Assembly: GCA_947501045.1 (NCBI GenBank) | Contig: CANMUI010000001.1 | Coordinates: forward strand, 496,001-560,000 | Source of the DNA: an uncultured Psychrobacter sp. | Lineage (GTDB): Bacteria; Pseudomonadota; Gammaproteobacteria; Pseudomonadales; Moraxellaceae | DNA length: 64,000 nucleotides | Direction of reading: 5' to 3' | Shown here: piece by piece, positions 9,470 to 17,792 of the stretch | Position numbering within the stretch: position 1 is the stretch's first letter | Layout of the letters: every line of letters begins with the position of its first letter | Made by a program: the position numbers and the translations under genes | Notes under the pieces: generated by a model | The model's database searches: none | What the model saw: only the letters and a program-made list of their open reading frames with translations | Told to the model about the DNA's origin: nothing

Positions 9470-9545
9470 GTGCTGCTGGGATAAATTTTACTTGCGTGCT
9501 GTGCCTACGCTGACAGAGGCTGCGCAAAATCTATCCCAGCAGCAC
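9470..9545. repeat. Long imperfect palindrome between ampD and murJ
   Basis: The left arm (9470-9489, starting gtgctgctggga) is complementary to the right arm (9526-9545, ending cccagcagcac) at 19 of 20 positions. The 36-bp centre is GC-richer than the surrounding spacer and contains a smaller ttgcg/cgcaa inverted repeat. No T-tract follows on either strand, so it is not a simple terminator. It resembles repetitive extragenic palindromes; only one copy was seen in this window. Confidence 0.65.
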
Positions 9546-9691
9546 TGTATTGGTTTTAAAGTGTATCAACTATATGCTAATTTATCTAAAAATGTGCCAA
9601 TACCAAAAGCTGACGGATTATAGCATTATCAGCGTCAGGATAAATGGGTTGGTTGTGTAAAAGCTAAGTGCTATTGATTTAGCGCTATTAA

Positions 9692-10336
9692 CTATTCGCT
9701 AAGCTGTCCTGCTACGAGCCTACGCAGTTTTGCCCAATCAAAACAATCACCCGGGTCGGTTTTACGATTTGGCGCAATATCGCTGTGACCCGTTAGATGC
9801 CGTCGGGTCTTAGGATAAGCGTGATAAATGGCGATAATAACTTGAGTCAATACTTGGTACTGAGCTTCCTCAAAGTCCACAAAATCAGACCCTTCAAGCT
9901 CGATACCAATGCTATAATCATTACATTCGGGACGGCCAAGGTAGCTTGACCTGCCAGCATGCCAAGCACGGTCTGCAAAATTAACAAATTGTGTTATGTT
10001 ACCATCGCGCTCTATGAACAGATGCGCTGAGACCTGCGCGCCCTCGATAGTTTGAAAATAAGGGTGCGCATTCCAGTCTAGTTGATTAAGGAACAAGGCT
10101 TTGACATAGTGCAGCCCATTGGCACCCTGTGCACCAAACTCATCAGGCGGCAAGCTAATATTATGAATAACGATAGTATTAATGGTATTAGTAGCAGCGC
10201 TACTGGTAGGACGATTATTATAATTGGGTGAGGGTAGCCAAGCGGCTTCTAATAAACGTCCCTCGCTAATAGTCATCATCGACTGCGTTGACGTTGATGA
10301 TAAGGATTGCAAAGAGTTTGTTGATGAAGACAGCAT
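9692..10336 (-). CDS. ampD: 1,6-anhydro-N-acetylmuramyl-L-alanine amidase AmpD
   Basis: Cytoplasmic zinc amidase of peptidoglycan recycling that removes the stem peptide from anhydro-muropeptides; in many species loss derepresses ampC-type beta-lactamases. The IVIHNISLPPDEFG block carries the first zinc His, and GHSDIAPNRKTDPG carries the second His and the Asp ligand. DRAWHAGRSSYLGR and NDYSIGIELEGSDF match E. coli AmpD closely. The Ser/Thr-rich N-terminus is longer than in E. coli. The frame can be extended to a TTG at 10354, but the ATG at 10336, preceded by agagaa, is the better start. A further Met pair about 20 residues in would give a length nearer to E. coli AmpD. Confidence 0.93.
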   Translation of the reverse strand: MLSSSTNSLQSLSSTSTQSMMTISEGRLLEAAWLPSPNYNNRPTSSAATNTINTIVIHNISLPPDEFGAQGANGLHYVKALFLNQLDWNAHPYFQTIEGAQVSAHLFIERDGNITQFVNFADRAWHAGRSSYLGRPECNDYSIGIELEGSDFVDFEEAQYQVLTQVIIAIYHAYPKTRRHLTGHSDIAPNRKTDPGDCFDWAKLRRLVAGQLSE

Positions 10337-10480
10337 ACGGTTCTCTATTGTCAAAATAAATTTTATCGTAAAGTGTTAGCATAGATAGCAGTCCTAAAAA
10401 AGGCTATCACTAGTATGATTGATACCAAGCAGGTTAAGCGCGTATTTATTGCACCCCAATTGAAAAAGAGACTCTGATCC

Positions 10481-12544
10481 ATGTTTACAAAATCATTGCA
10501 GGTTACCAGCCTTTATACTCGTGTACCGCTAACGTTTGCAATCTTATTGTTTAGTATGCCGTCGCAGGCGCTATTACCTACACCTTTGGACACGGCAAAC
10601 CTAAATGTAGTAACCTCTACGCCCATTGATGCAATATCTACCAACTCTACACAGGCTTTGGCCGATAATACGCAAAACGTACAAAATGCAGGCGCTGAGC
10701 AATTGCTAGCTAATTGGCGCGTACAAGCAAAATCAAAAAATCTAGCCCAGCATACGACATGGCGACGCTTATTATATTTTATTGATGATAAAAAAGGGCT
10801 TTTTAATAAAGGAAAAACTAAAAGCTTAGTCGAGGATAGTGATTTCTTTTTGAGCACGAGCGGCTATCAAGATTCAGCGGCAGAGCTGGATGCGACATTG
10901 GCAGCGCTAGCGAATGAGATCATGCAGCCAGCAAGCGCTCAGGCGAATAATAGTAATTCTGTACAATGTCGTTTTCCGGCGCGGGTACAGTGGCTAAGCG
11001 AGCATTTAGCTATTGATCAATCAGATTTGCAAGCCAACTGCCCAGAGCTTGATGAATGGATGAGCATGCTTAATCCTGAACAGCTCTCAATCATGTTTGG
11101 CGAGGAGTACTTAGATAATCCCATCTCCGCTTTTGCCCATACTTTATTGCGTATTGATTCACCAGCTAGCGTAGCAGACCCCAGTCAAATTCATTATGCT
11201 TATGCATTCAATGACACCGTTGATGGCAATCCTGATGATCCCTTTGTAGTTTATGCTATCAAATCTATGATTGGTAGCTATGATAATATCATTGAGATTG
11301 ACCCTTATCCTGAAAAATTGGCCAAGTATTTAAAAGACGATGAACGTGATACTTGGACGTATCGGTTGGATTTGACACCAAGCGAGGTACGACAAATGAT
11401 GCTGCATGTCTGGGAAACTAAAGATTTGTATATTCCGTATTATTTTGCCACTGACAACTGTGCCTCTGAGATTTTACGGCTTATCGATGTGGTTCGTCCC
11501 GAGCAGTACCTGTTAGGTCAGCTGCCATATGTGGTTATTCCCTCCGATGTGATTAACCTACTAGCTGATGAGCAACTGTTAGCGGATACGGTTTATACAC
11601 CGTCCGATGCTACAGTGCGCCAAGCCCAATTAAATAAAGCTGAAAAGGCAAGCGAGCTTGGCTATGCTACGCTAACTGAAGAAGAAGCTTATAACATTAA
11701 GTCTGCAGACATTAATTTGGCCTCAAGTATATCAAAAGACATGCAAAGATTAGAGCCGCCTTTAATCACTCCTTCAGATAATAACCCGCTGGATCGCCAT
11801 TCTTTGCAGCGTGGTCATGTCGGTATCGGTCAGAGCGGTGATAATAGCTATATCGAGCTAGGTCTGCGCGCAGGTTATCACAGCACCCTTGATCGTCCAG
11901 CAGGGTTTCGTCAGTTTTTTGATTTAGAAGGGGTATCGGCTACATGGCGCTTATATGATACCGATGATGACAACGATAACAATCAGCCCTCAAGCGTGGA
12001 GCTACAGAATTTCACTTTAGTCCGTGGACGCTCTTTTAATCCGGTAAACTCCGCTGAAAAAGGTGATACTTGGGGCGCTAGTATTGAAGCTACGCGGGTT
12101 AATGACGGCTCGCAAGAAGAGGGCGGCGCTCATTTAGTTGGTAGCACCGCCTTTGAATATGGTAAATCATGGGCTTTTGGAGAACCTAAAGCGAACAGTG
12201 GCGAGATGCCGCCGCAGCTATGTTATACCTTTGCCACAGGGGCAGCGCAGGCCGGACGCGGTATCAACAACGGCTTTCGCGTTGGCGCTGGGGTCAATGC
12301 CGGCTGCTTGTATCAGATTAACAATCAGTTACGCGCGCAGGCTGAATTGCAACTGCCGTATTGGTATCATGGCAGTAGCAGTGAAGATGATATTAAAAGT
12401 CATTACTGGCAGCCGATTACCACGTTAGGCTTGCAATATGATATTGATAAAAAGCAAGCCCTGCGTATCAATGCCAGTTACGAATGGCAGGATCGAGTCG
12501 ATGCTAATGAGGATATTAAACTGTCTTACATGCGTTATTTTTAA
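10481..12544 (+). CDS. DUF4105 (Lnb N-terminal periplasmic domain) envelope protein
   Basis: Begins with a signal peptide ending SQA (about residue 31). The central domain has the DUF4105 signatures: SAFAHTLLRI with His220, the YAFNDTVDG stretch, and YYFATDNCASEIL with Cys327. The His and Cys are the residues conserved in this papain/NlpC-like family, so a thiol hydrolase activity is possible but unproven. From about residue 440 the protein looks strand-rich (GHVGIGQSGDNSYIELGLR onward) and ends in ...LSYMRYF. The terminal Phe and alternating pattern fit an outer-membrane beta-barrel or barrel-like domain, as in other large DUF4105 proteins. Transcribed alone as far as can be seen. Confidence 0.75.
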   Translation: MFTKSLQVTSLYTRVPLTFAILLFSMPSQALLPTPLDTANLNVVTSTPIDAISTNSTQALADNTQNVQNAGAEQLLANWRVQAKSKNLAQHTTWRRLLYFIDDKKGLFNKGKTKSLVEDSDFFLSTSGYQDSAAELDATLAALANEIMQPASAQANNSNSVQCRFPARVQWLSEHLAIDQSDLQANCPELDEWMSMLNPEQLSIMFGEEYLDNPISAFAHTLLRIDSPASVADPSQIHYAYAFNDTVDGNPDDPFVVYAIKSMIGSYDNIIEIDPYPEKLAKYLKDDERDTWTYRLDLTPSEVRQMMLHVWETKDLYIPYYFATDNCASEILRLIDVVRPEQYLLGQLPYVVIPSDVINLLADEQLLADTVYTPSDATVRQAQLNKAEKASELGYATLTEEEAYNIKSADINLASSISKDMQRLEPPLITPSDNNPLDRHSLQRGHVGIGQSGDNSYIELGLRAGYHSTLDRPAGFRQFFDLEGVSATWRLYDTDDDNDNNQPSSVELQNFTLVRGRSFNPVNSAEKGDTWGASIEATRVNDGSQEEGGAHLVGSTAFEYGKSWAFGEPKANSGEMPPQLCYTFATGAAQAGRGINNGFRVGAGVNAGCLYQINNQLRAQAELQLPYWYHGSSSEDDIKSHYWQPITTLGLQYDIDKKQALRINASYEWQDRVDANEDIKLSYMRYF

Positions 12545-12555
12545 CCAAGGTTTTG

Positions 12556-12595
12556 AGTATAGTTGAATGACTATAAAACTGACTATACTTAATTT
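12556..12595 (+). terminator. Possible terminator after the DUF4105 gene
   Basis: Nested inverted repeats: outer arms agtatagt (12556-12563) and actatact (12582-12589), and an inner tatagt/actata pair, followed by a weak T-rich stretch (taatttta). It lies just after the stop codon. Confidence 0.4.
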
Positions 12596-12674
12596 TAAGT
12601 GCCTAGTTTTAAGTAACACTGCGCCATCTTAATAATAAAATTAACAACATGGCCTACAATAAAATCAAGGAAGT

Positions 12675-13529
12675 ATGATGACGACGAATAAGTACCTAAT
12701 CATCGGTCAAGGTGATATCGGCTTGCCAGTCACCAATACGCTCGCTCAAAAAGACTTAGCGGTTACCGGACTTGCCCGTAGCGCGCGTAGTCATTATGCT
12801 TTGTATGATAACGCAGATTTTATGCAAGCGGATGCCTTAAAGCTTAGCGCTGAGCAGTTGCAAGACTTCACGCGCATCGCTATCATTGTCACGCCCGATG
12901 AGTACTCAACTGAAGGTTATAACGATAGCTATTTAGGTATTTGCCAGCATTTGGCACAGTTTGCAGGTGAGCTGTCCAATCTTGAGCGTATTGTCTTTAT
13001 TTCCTCGACTGGTATTTATGGTCAGGATAATGGCGAATGGATTGATGAAGATACGCCTCCCATCACGCCTAAACGTGATGCTTCAAAGGTGATATTGCAA
13101 GCTGAGCAAGTTTTACGAAAAGGCTTTGATAACCAAGCTATCATTATCCGTCCCAGTGGTATCTATGGACGCGAGCGTTTGATGCGCCTGCGTAAAGCAC
13201 GCAAGACTAATAAAGAACCAATTGCTGCGCAGCACTGGAGCAACCGTATTATGGATCGCGATCTGGTCACTATTATTACTAACGTGCTAACTATAGATGA
13301 CAGCGATTCTCTTAAGCCTATATATATCGCTACTGATTATTTACCAGTGACTACATTTGAATTAGAAACTTGGCTTAGTCAGCAGATAGGAGCCGTAGCG
13401 CCTAGCGTTGATAAGCAAAAAGCATCGGTTACCGGTAAGCGCTTACATAGCAATATTCCGTTAGCATGGCTCAACTATCCTGACTGGCAGGTTGGTTATC
13501 GCGACATCTTGCAGTATCAACAAGACTGA
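12675..13529 (+). CDS. NAD(P)-binding epimerase/dehydratase-like protein (YeeZ-type)
   Basis: Extended short-chain dehydrogenase family. The N-terminus YLIIGQGDIGLPVTNTL is a Rossmann GxGxxG nucleotide-binding loop; IVFISSTGIYGQ and IIRPSGIYGRER are typical of NAD(P)-dependent nucleoside-sugar-epimerase relatives of the YeeZ group. The acidic residue expected after strand 2 is replaced by an Ala-Arg-Ser stretch, which leans towards NADP. Substrate unknown. The start has two consecutive ATGs; aagga lies 3 nt before the first and 6 nt before the second, so translation may begin at 12678. Confidence 0.8.
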   Translation: MMTTNKYLIIGQGDIGLPVTNTLAQKDLAVTGLARSARSHYALYDNADFMQADALKLSAEQLQDFTRIAIIVTPDEYSTEGYNDSYLGICQHLAQFAGELSNLERIVFISSTGIYGQDNGEWIDEDTPPITPKRDASKVILQAEQVLRKGFDNQAIIIRPSGIYGRERLMRLRKARKTNKEPIAAQHWSNRIMDRDLVTIITNVLTIDDSDSLKPIYIATDYLPVTTFELETWLSQQIGAVAPSVDKQKASVTGKRLHSNIPLAWLNYPDWQVGYRDILQYQQD

Positions 13530-13593
13530 GCTTTATCAAAGACAGTTTTGAGCGTATTTCACTTACCTTTGACATTATTTTTATGGAGATTTC

Positions 13594-14622
13594 ATGACTC
13601 AGCCTTTTGCTTCTGATGATCGTTTATCTGGTGCAGATCGTACGGGCCCAGTTAAACTAATAGAAGGCAGTGCTGAGCGTTCCTCTCACTTACCTGATAG
13701 CGCCCAGCCCGCTATCGTCCATCCCAATTTTGATCCCAATCAGACGCCGCTTGATCCTGCGCGCCCGCTTAACGATATTCCGGAACCAGCGCGCCGCTCT
13801 AACAGTCAACTGCGCCGCTTATACGGTAAATCATCACGTTTTTATCAGCCCAAAGAAGACACTTTATCAAAATGGCAGCTGGTAGCTTCTGAGTCTTTTG
13901 CCGAGCATTTAAGTTTACTCAGTGCCGCCAAACTTATCGCTGTATCTGAGAGTTTTTATCGCCCTCACTCCAGCTCTAGTCAAAACAAGCAGGCTTTGCT
14001 TTCGCCTCTTGAACAGATGACATTGGTCGATATAGCAGATATTCAGGCGGTTATAAATCAGTATCCAAAACTGACCCGTTATGGATTCAATATACCTAAA
14101 GAGATGGACTTGGTTAACCACCAAGCTTATGATAAAAAAGCTGGTGACAAGCAACCAGCAACCATGCGCACCTTGCTCAAGCGTCATAATCCTGACGAGT
14201 TGCTCAACAGTTTGTATGCTGATGATTGGCAGGTTATTTTGCAACCAGAACAGTTCGATACTGGCGTTGGAAGCTTGGCGACCGATATTATGGCCTGTAG
14301 CGTGGCCATACATGCTTTGAAGCAATGTGCTACTCGCCAAAGTATTAATAATAGTTATAGTGCTGAGCAGATTTGTCAGCATGTACGTAGCTACCTGTTA
14401 AGTCAGGTCAGTCTTTTGCCAGCTCAGCGCTATCAGTATCGTCAAATTCGCCTGTTTTCGGGACATATTATTGTCGCTGCTGCTTATTTAGGCTGGGATA
14501 TTCAAGTGCGCGATAATGTGCATGGTGATTGTGATTGTTACTTTAATGTCTCATCACGCTGTAGCCTACTGACGCGTTATGCCAATTTGCAAGATTATTA
14601 TATTAATGGCTGGTCAGGCTAG
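13594..14622 (+). CDS. Hypothetical protein, 342 residues, Cys/Tyr-rich C-terminus
   Basis: I do not recognise this family. The first 70 residues are rich in Pro, Asp and Asn and look disordered. Residues of about 85-200 are helical and polar. The C-terminal part (from about 240) has a Cys-rich segment (HGDCDCYFNVSSRCSLL) after a hydrophobic GHIIVAAAYLGWDIQV stretch, which is not long enough for a confident membrane helix. There is no signal peptide. The start is well supported by atggag 5-10 nt upstream. It sits between the epimerase-like gene and pyrE on the same strand. The base composition matches its neighbours, so transfer is not suggested. Confidence 0.75.
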   Translation: MTQPFASDDRLSGADRTGPVKLIEGSAERSSHLPDSAQPAIVHPNFDPNQTPLDPARPLNDIPEPARRSNSQLRRLYGKSSRFYQPKEDTLSKWQLVASESFAEHLSLLSAAKLIAVSESFYRPHSSSSQNKQALLSPLEQMTLVDIADIQAVINQYPKLTRYGFNIPKEMDLVNHQAYDKKAGDKQPATMRTLLKRHNPDELLNSLYADDWQVILQPEQFDTGVGSLATDIMACSVAIHALKQCATRQSINNSYSAEQICQHVRSYLLSQVSLLPAQRYQYRQIRLFSGHIIVAAAYLGWDIQVRDNVHGDCDCYFNVSSRCSLLTRYANLQDYYINGWSG

Positions 14623-14884
14623 AGTCTTTTGCTCATCATGTGATAGTAAAAAGTTATAAGTATTTAAAACCAAATAAAATACTTATTGATGAATATAATA
14701 AAAATAATGCGTACAATAGTGACAATTTTTGCTATATTTCCAGCTCTTTTTACCACCAATCTTTTTGATTGATAGTTTGTTGCTGCTCATTTATTACTGC
14801 TACTTTGGTATCAATGAGAATACCTAGAGAGACAGATGTTTAGACAGTAAAACCTAAGCAGTAACGCCTAAACAGGAATGCCTA

Positions 14885-15589
14885 ATGCACAACGCTCAAA
14901 ATGACTTAAATACTGCAAACACACTGTTTTCATCCCATGAATTTATTCAATTAGCACTAGACAACCAAGTGCTCAAATTTGGTGAGTTTGTACTTAAGTC
15001 AGGACGTATTAGTCCCTACTTTTTTAATGCAGGCTTGCTTGCCACAGGCGAGATGTTGTCCCTGCTAGCGCGCGGTTATGCTGTATCGTTAGCTGAGCAA
15101 ATGTCTGCTGATAGCGTTAATAAAGAGCTGGTCATCTTTGGTGCTGCTTATAAAGGTATTCCGTTTGTGGCCGCTACTGCGCAAGCTTTATGGTTGCATC
15201 ACGGTATCAATGCAGAGTGGGGCTACAACCGTAAAGAAGCCAAGAGCCATGGTGAAGGTGGTAATTTAGTCGGTGCTGATGTTAGTGGCAAAGCGGTCTG
15301 GATACTCGATGATGTGATTACCGCTGGTACGGCTATGCGCGAAGTTGTCGATATTTTAGGACAAGCAGGCGCAAGTGTGGCCGGTATCATCGTCGCTCTT
15401 GACCGTAAAGAGAAAGGCCAAAACGAGCATTCAGCTATTCAAGAATTGGCTACTAGTTTACAAGTGCCAGTACGCGCGCTTATTGATATGGATGACTTGA
15501 TTGGTTATTTAGCAGATAGCAATAGCGATTATAAAGACCCTGCCCAGTTGGCGAAAATGCAGCATTATCGCAGCCAATACGGTGTATAA
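14885..15589 (+). CDS. pyrE: Orotate phosphoribosyltransferase
   Basis: Converts orotate and PRPP to OMP in de novo pyrimidine synthesis. The PRPP-binding motif VWILDDVITAGTA (about residues 138-150) is intact, as are FVLKSGRISPYFFNAG near the N-terminus and the EWGYNRKEAKSHGEGG flexible loop with its catalytic Lys. The 234-residue length is slightly longer than E. coli PyrE (213) because of an N-terminal extension of about 20 residues. A Shine-Dalgarno (aggaa) precedes the ATG. The preceding 262-bp spacer is AT-rich and presumably carries its promoter. Confidence 0.96.
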   Translation: MHNAQNDLNTANTLFSSHEFIQLALDNQVLKFGEFVLKSGRISPYFFNAGLLATGEMLSLLARGYAVSLAEQMSADSVNKELVIFGAAYKGIPFVAATAQALWLHHGINAEWGYNRKEAKSHGEGGNLVGADVSGKAVWILDDVITAGTAMREVVDILGQAGASVAGIIVALDRKEKGQNEHSAIQELATSLQVPVRALIDMDDLIGYLADSNSDYKDPAQLAKMQHYRSQYGV

Positions 15590-15710
15590 GCTACTGCTTT
15601 GAGGAGTTTAACACTGCTATATTGTCCACATATTTTTTACCTAGCGCTTTCCAGACCTTTATAGTTATCTTTTATACATGAATAATAATACAAAATAAGT
15701 GAGTCTTATC

Positions 15711-16703
15711 ATGAGTCAATCAGCTACTGAAAAACCATTAAATAGTCAGTCTTTAAACATACTAGTTATCATGGATCCGATAGAGCGGGTTAATTATAAA
15801 AAGGATACCACGCTTGCGATGATGTGGTCAGCGCAAGATCGCGGACATAGCTTGGGCTATTGTCAAATCCATGACTTGTGGCTAGACCGTGGTCAACTAA
15901 TGGTAGATGCGCAGCCGGTTAGCGTAAAACGTGATCCCAATGACTTTTATACTTTAGGCGATAAGAGCACAGGCTCGATAAGCGACTTTGATGTGATCTT
16001 GATGCGTAAAGACCCCCCATTTGATATGCGTTTTGTGTACGCAACTTATATGCTAGATCATGCCAAAGCGGCGGGGGTATTGGTCGTCAATGATCCTCAA
16101 GCCATTCGCGACTGCAATGAAAAGCTATATGCCACTTGGTTTAGTGAGCATATGAGCCCCACTATTGTGACCAGTAAGCAGGTACATATTCGTAAGTTTA
16201 TCGCTGAGCAACAAGACGTTATTGTCAAACCACTCGATGGTATGGGCGGTACTGGTATTTTTCGCTTGACTGCTGATAGCCCTAATATTGGCGTAACCCT
16301 TGAGATATTAACCGAACTTGAGACCTTACCTATTATGGCACAGCGCTATTTACCGGAGATCAAAGAGGGCGACAAGCGCGTGTTGATCGTTGATGGGGCG
16401 ATAGTAGACTATAGCTTGGCACGTATTCCAATCAAAGGTGAGACTCGTGGCAATCTAGCGGCGGGTGGCAGTGGGGTTGCGATGCCCTTGACTGATGCCG
16501 AGCGGCGGGTGGCGGAAGCAGTGGCACCTATCGTTAAAGAAAAAGGTCTGATGTTTGTTGGGCTGGATTTGATCGGTGGCCGTATTACGGAGATTAATGT
16601 GACCAGTCCAACTTGCGTACGCGAGATTGACGATCAATGCGGTACCGATATCGCAACTGATTTTATAGTAGCTATCGAGCAAAAACTAGTTGTTTCAAGA
16701 TAA
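15711..16703 (+). CDS. gshB: Glutathione synthetase
   Basis: ATP-grasp ligase joining gamma-glutamylcysteine to glycine, the second step of glutathione synthesis. Recognisable parts are the N-terminal VIMDPIERVNYKKDTTLAMMW, the RKDPPFDMRF block, VVNDPQAIRDCNEKL, the ATP-grasp glycine loop LDGMGGTGIFRL, and the C-terminal EINVTSPTCVREI. The 330-residue length compares with 316 in E. coli. I use the ATG at 15711, which has taagtgag 7 nt upstream; an in-frame GTG 12 bp earlier is less likely. The product is the cofactor of the S-formylglutathione hydrolase at 61.9 kb and could be the ligand of the Kef-type antiporter at 43-45 kb. Confidence 0.95.
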   Translation: MSQSATEKPLNSQSLNILVIMDPIERVNYKKDTTLAMMWSAQDRGHSLGYCQIHDLWLDRGQLMVDAQPVSVKRDPNDFYTLGDKSTGSISDFDVILMRKDPPFDMRFVYATYMLDHAKAAGVLVVNDPQAIRDCNEKLYATWFSEHMSPTIVTSKQVHIRKFIAEQQDVIVKPLDGMGGTGIFRLTADSPNIGVTLEILTELETLPIMAQRYLPEIKEGDKRVLIVDGAIVDYSLARIPIKGETRGNLAAGGSGVAMPLTDAERRVAEAVAPIVKEKGLMFVGLDLIGGRITEINVTSPTCVREIDDQCGTDIATDFIVAIEQKLVVSR

Positions 16704-16935
16704 TAGCAAAGAGATAGTAATAATTGATCTACTTATTCTTACAAAATAAGATAGTAATTGTCCTACGGTTTGTCAGCGCTTTGTCGTACCTTAAAACAGC
16801 GAAACAACGCTGTTTCAAGCTGGGTAGCTTTAACTGTGTTTTTATTGCAGTTGAGTCTTGTTGCTTATCACCTGTATTTTGGTAGTTAAAATCTAATAGA
16901 CAAGCCTTGAACAAATCTCAGAATAAGGAGTCATC

Positions 16936-17376
16936 ATGAATAAATTGGTAAAGCCGCTTTTATTTACTGCTGGATTGATATTTAGCTTTGGTGCTAGTGC
17001 AACAGATCAACTAGATAATACTAAATGGACAAACTATAACAAAAAAGGCGAGCCTAATGCGGTGCTCAAGTTTACTGAAGCCAATGGTAAGTTGTCAGCT
17101 GAAATTATTGACATATTAGATCCTAAGGCCAACAAAGAATCTTGTGAGGTTTGTAAGGGTAAATTCCAAAATAAGTCTTTAATAGGCGCGACCGTAATTT
17201 GGGATTTAGAACCGGATGATAATAACCCTAATCAATATATTAGCGGTGAAGGTATTGATCCAAAAACAGGTCGAACCTTTTCTGGAAAGGCGCAGCTAGA
17301 AGGTGATACCCTCAAACTACGAGGTTATAAAGGTGTGTCGTTACTCGGAAAAACTCATATCCTAAAGCGTCTTTGA
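16936..17376 (+). CDS. DUF2147 family exported protein
   Basis: Small 146-residue protein with a clear signal peptide (MNKLVKPLLFTAGLIFSFG, cleavage after ASA near residue 22). The mature part has the DUF2147 pattern: W.N....GEPNAVLKF near its start, two close cysteines (CEVCKG, about residues 71-74), then the ISGEGIDPKTGRTFSGKAQLEGDTLKLRGY core typical of the family, ending in a LLGKTHILKR strand. Family members are periplasmic beta-rich proteins of unknown function. The gene has a good Shine-Dalgarno (aataaggag) and is separated from murG by a terminator. Confidence 0.88.
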   Translation: MNKLVKPLLFTAGLIFSFGASATDQLDNTKWTNYNKKGEPNAVLKFTEANGKLSAEIIDILDPKANKESCEVCKGKFQNKSLIGATVIWDLEPDDNNPNQYISGEGIDPKTGRTFSGKAQLEGDTLKLRGYKGVSLLGKTHILKRL

Positions 17377-17506
17377 AATAGTGCCCTATAGATAGACTCA
17401 AAGTTTTTAGTTAGCTCTAATTGAATAAGATTAAATATTTTATTCAAGACTGCCTATAGTCTTTTATATAAAAAAACTTTTGGGTGATCGACATTAAGTT
17501 ATAGCT

Positions 17507-17547
17507 AAAGCCAAGTTGCTCGTAATTGCCACTTGGCTTTTCTTTGT
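17507..17547 (+). terminator. Rho-independent terminator after the DUF2147 gene
   Basis: Perfect 10-bp inverted repeat aaagccaagt / acttggcttt with a 14-nt loop, followed by tctttgttt. It lies 130 bp past the stop codon. Confidence 0.75.
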
Positions 17548-17747
17548 TTAATTATTCTTAGCTTATGAATATTAGTTTATGAAGCAGCTACTCGCTATTA
17601 TGTCGATGTTTATATTGTCGGTAATGCTTTTTAATAGCAGCCGTGTGACTTTTTAAACCTAACTAAAGATAGACGTTCAGTATTCTTATTTCATCGCCTA
17701 TATGTTTAATATATGCTATGATTTTGCGCTTATTATTGAGCCTTGTT

Positions 17748-17775
17748 TTGTGCGTATAATTTAGGGTCTGTATAA
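17748..17775 (+). promoter_or_regulatory. Candidate sigma-70 promoter of the murG cluster
   Basis: A perfect TATAAT at 17770-17775 sits 16 bp after ttgtgc (17748-17753), a weak -35, and only 17 bp upstream of the murG start. A second TATAAT lies at 17755-17760. The close spacing to the ATG would give a very short leader. Confidence 0.35.
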
Positions 17776-17792
17776 TCTTTTGGAGACACTCT

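Larger units (their letters stand above)
17377..17792. other. Intergenic spacer between the DUF2147 gene and murG
   Basis: A 416-bp AT-rich spacer containing the hairpin terminator at 17507-17547 and a candidate promoter at 17748-17775. No small gene or RNA was recognised in the rest. Confidence 0.6.

Noticed and set aside
16794..16815. Hairpin aaacagcg/cgctgttt after gshB as a terminator
   Set aside because: Eight-bp stem is perfect, but the following sequence (caagctgggt) has no T-tract on the plus strand.
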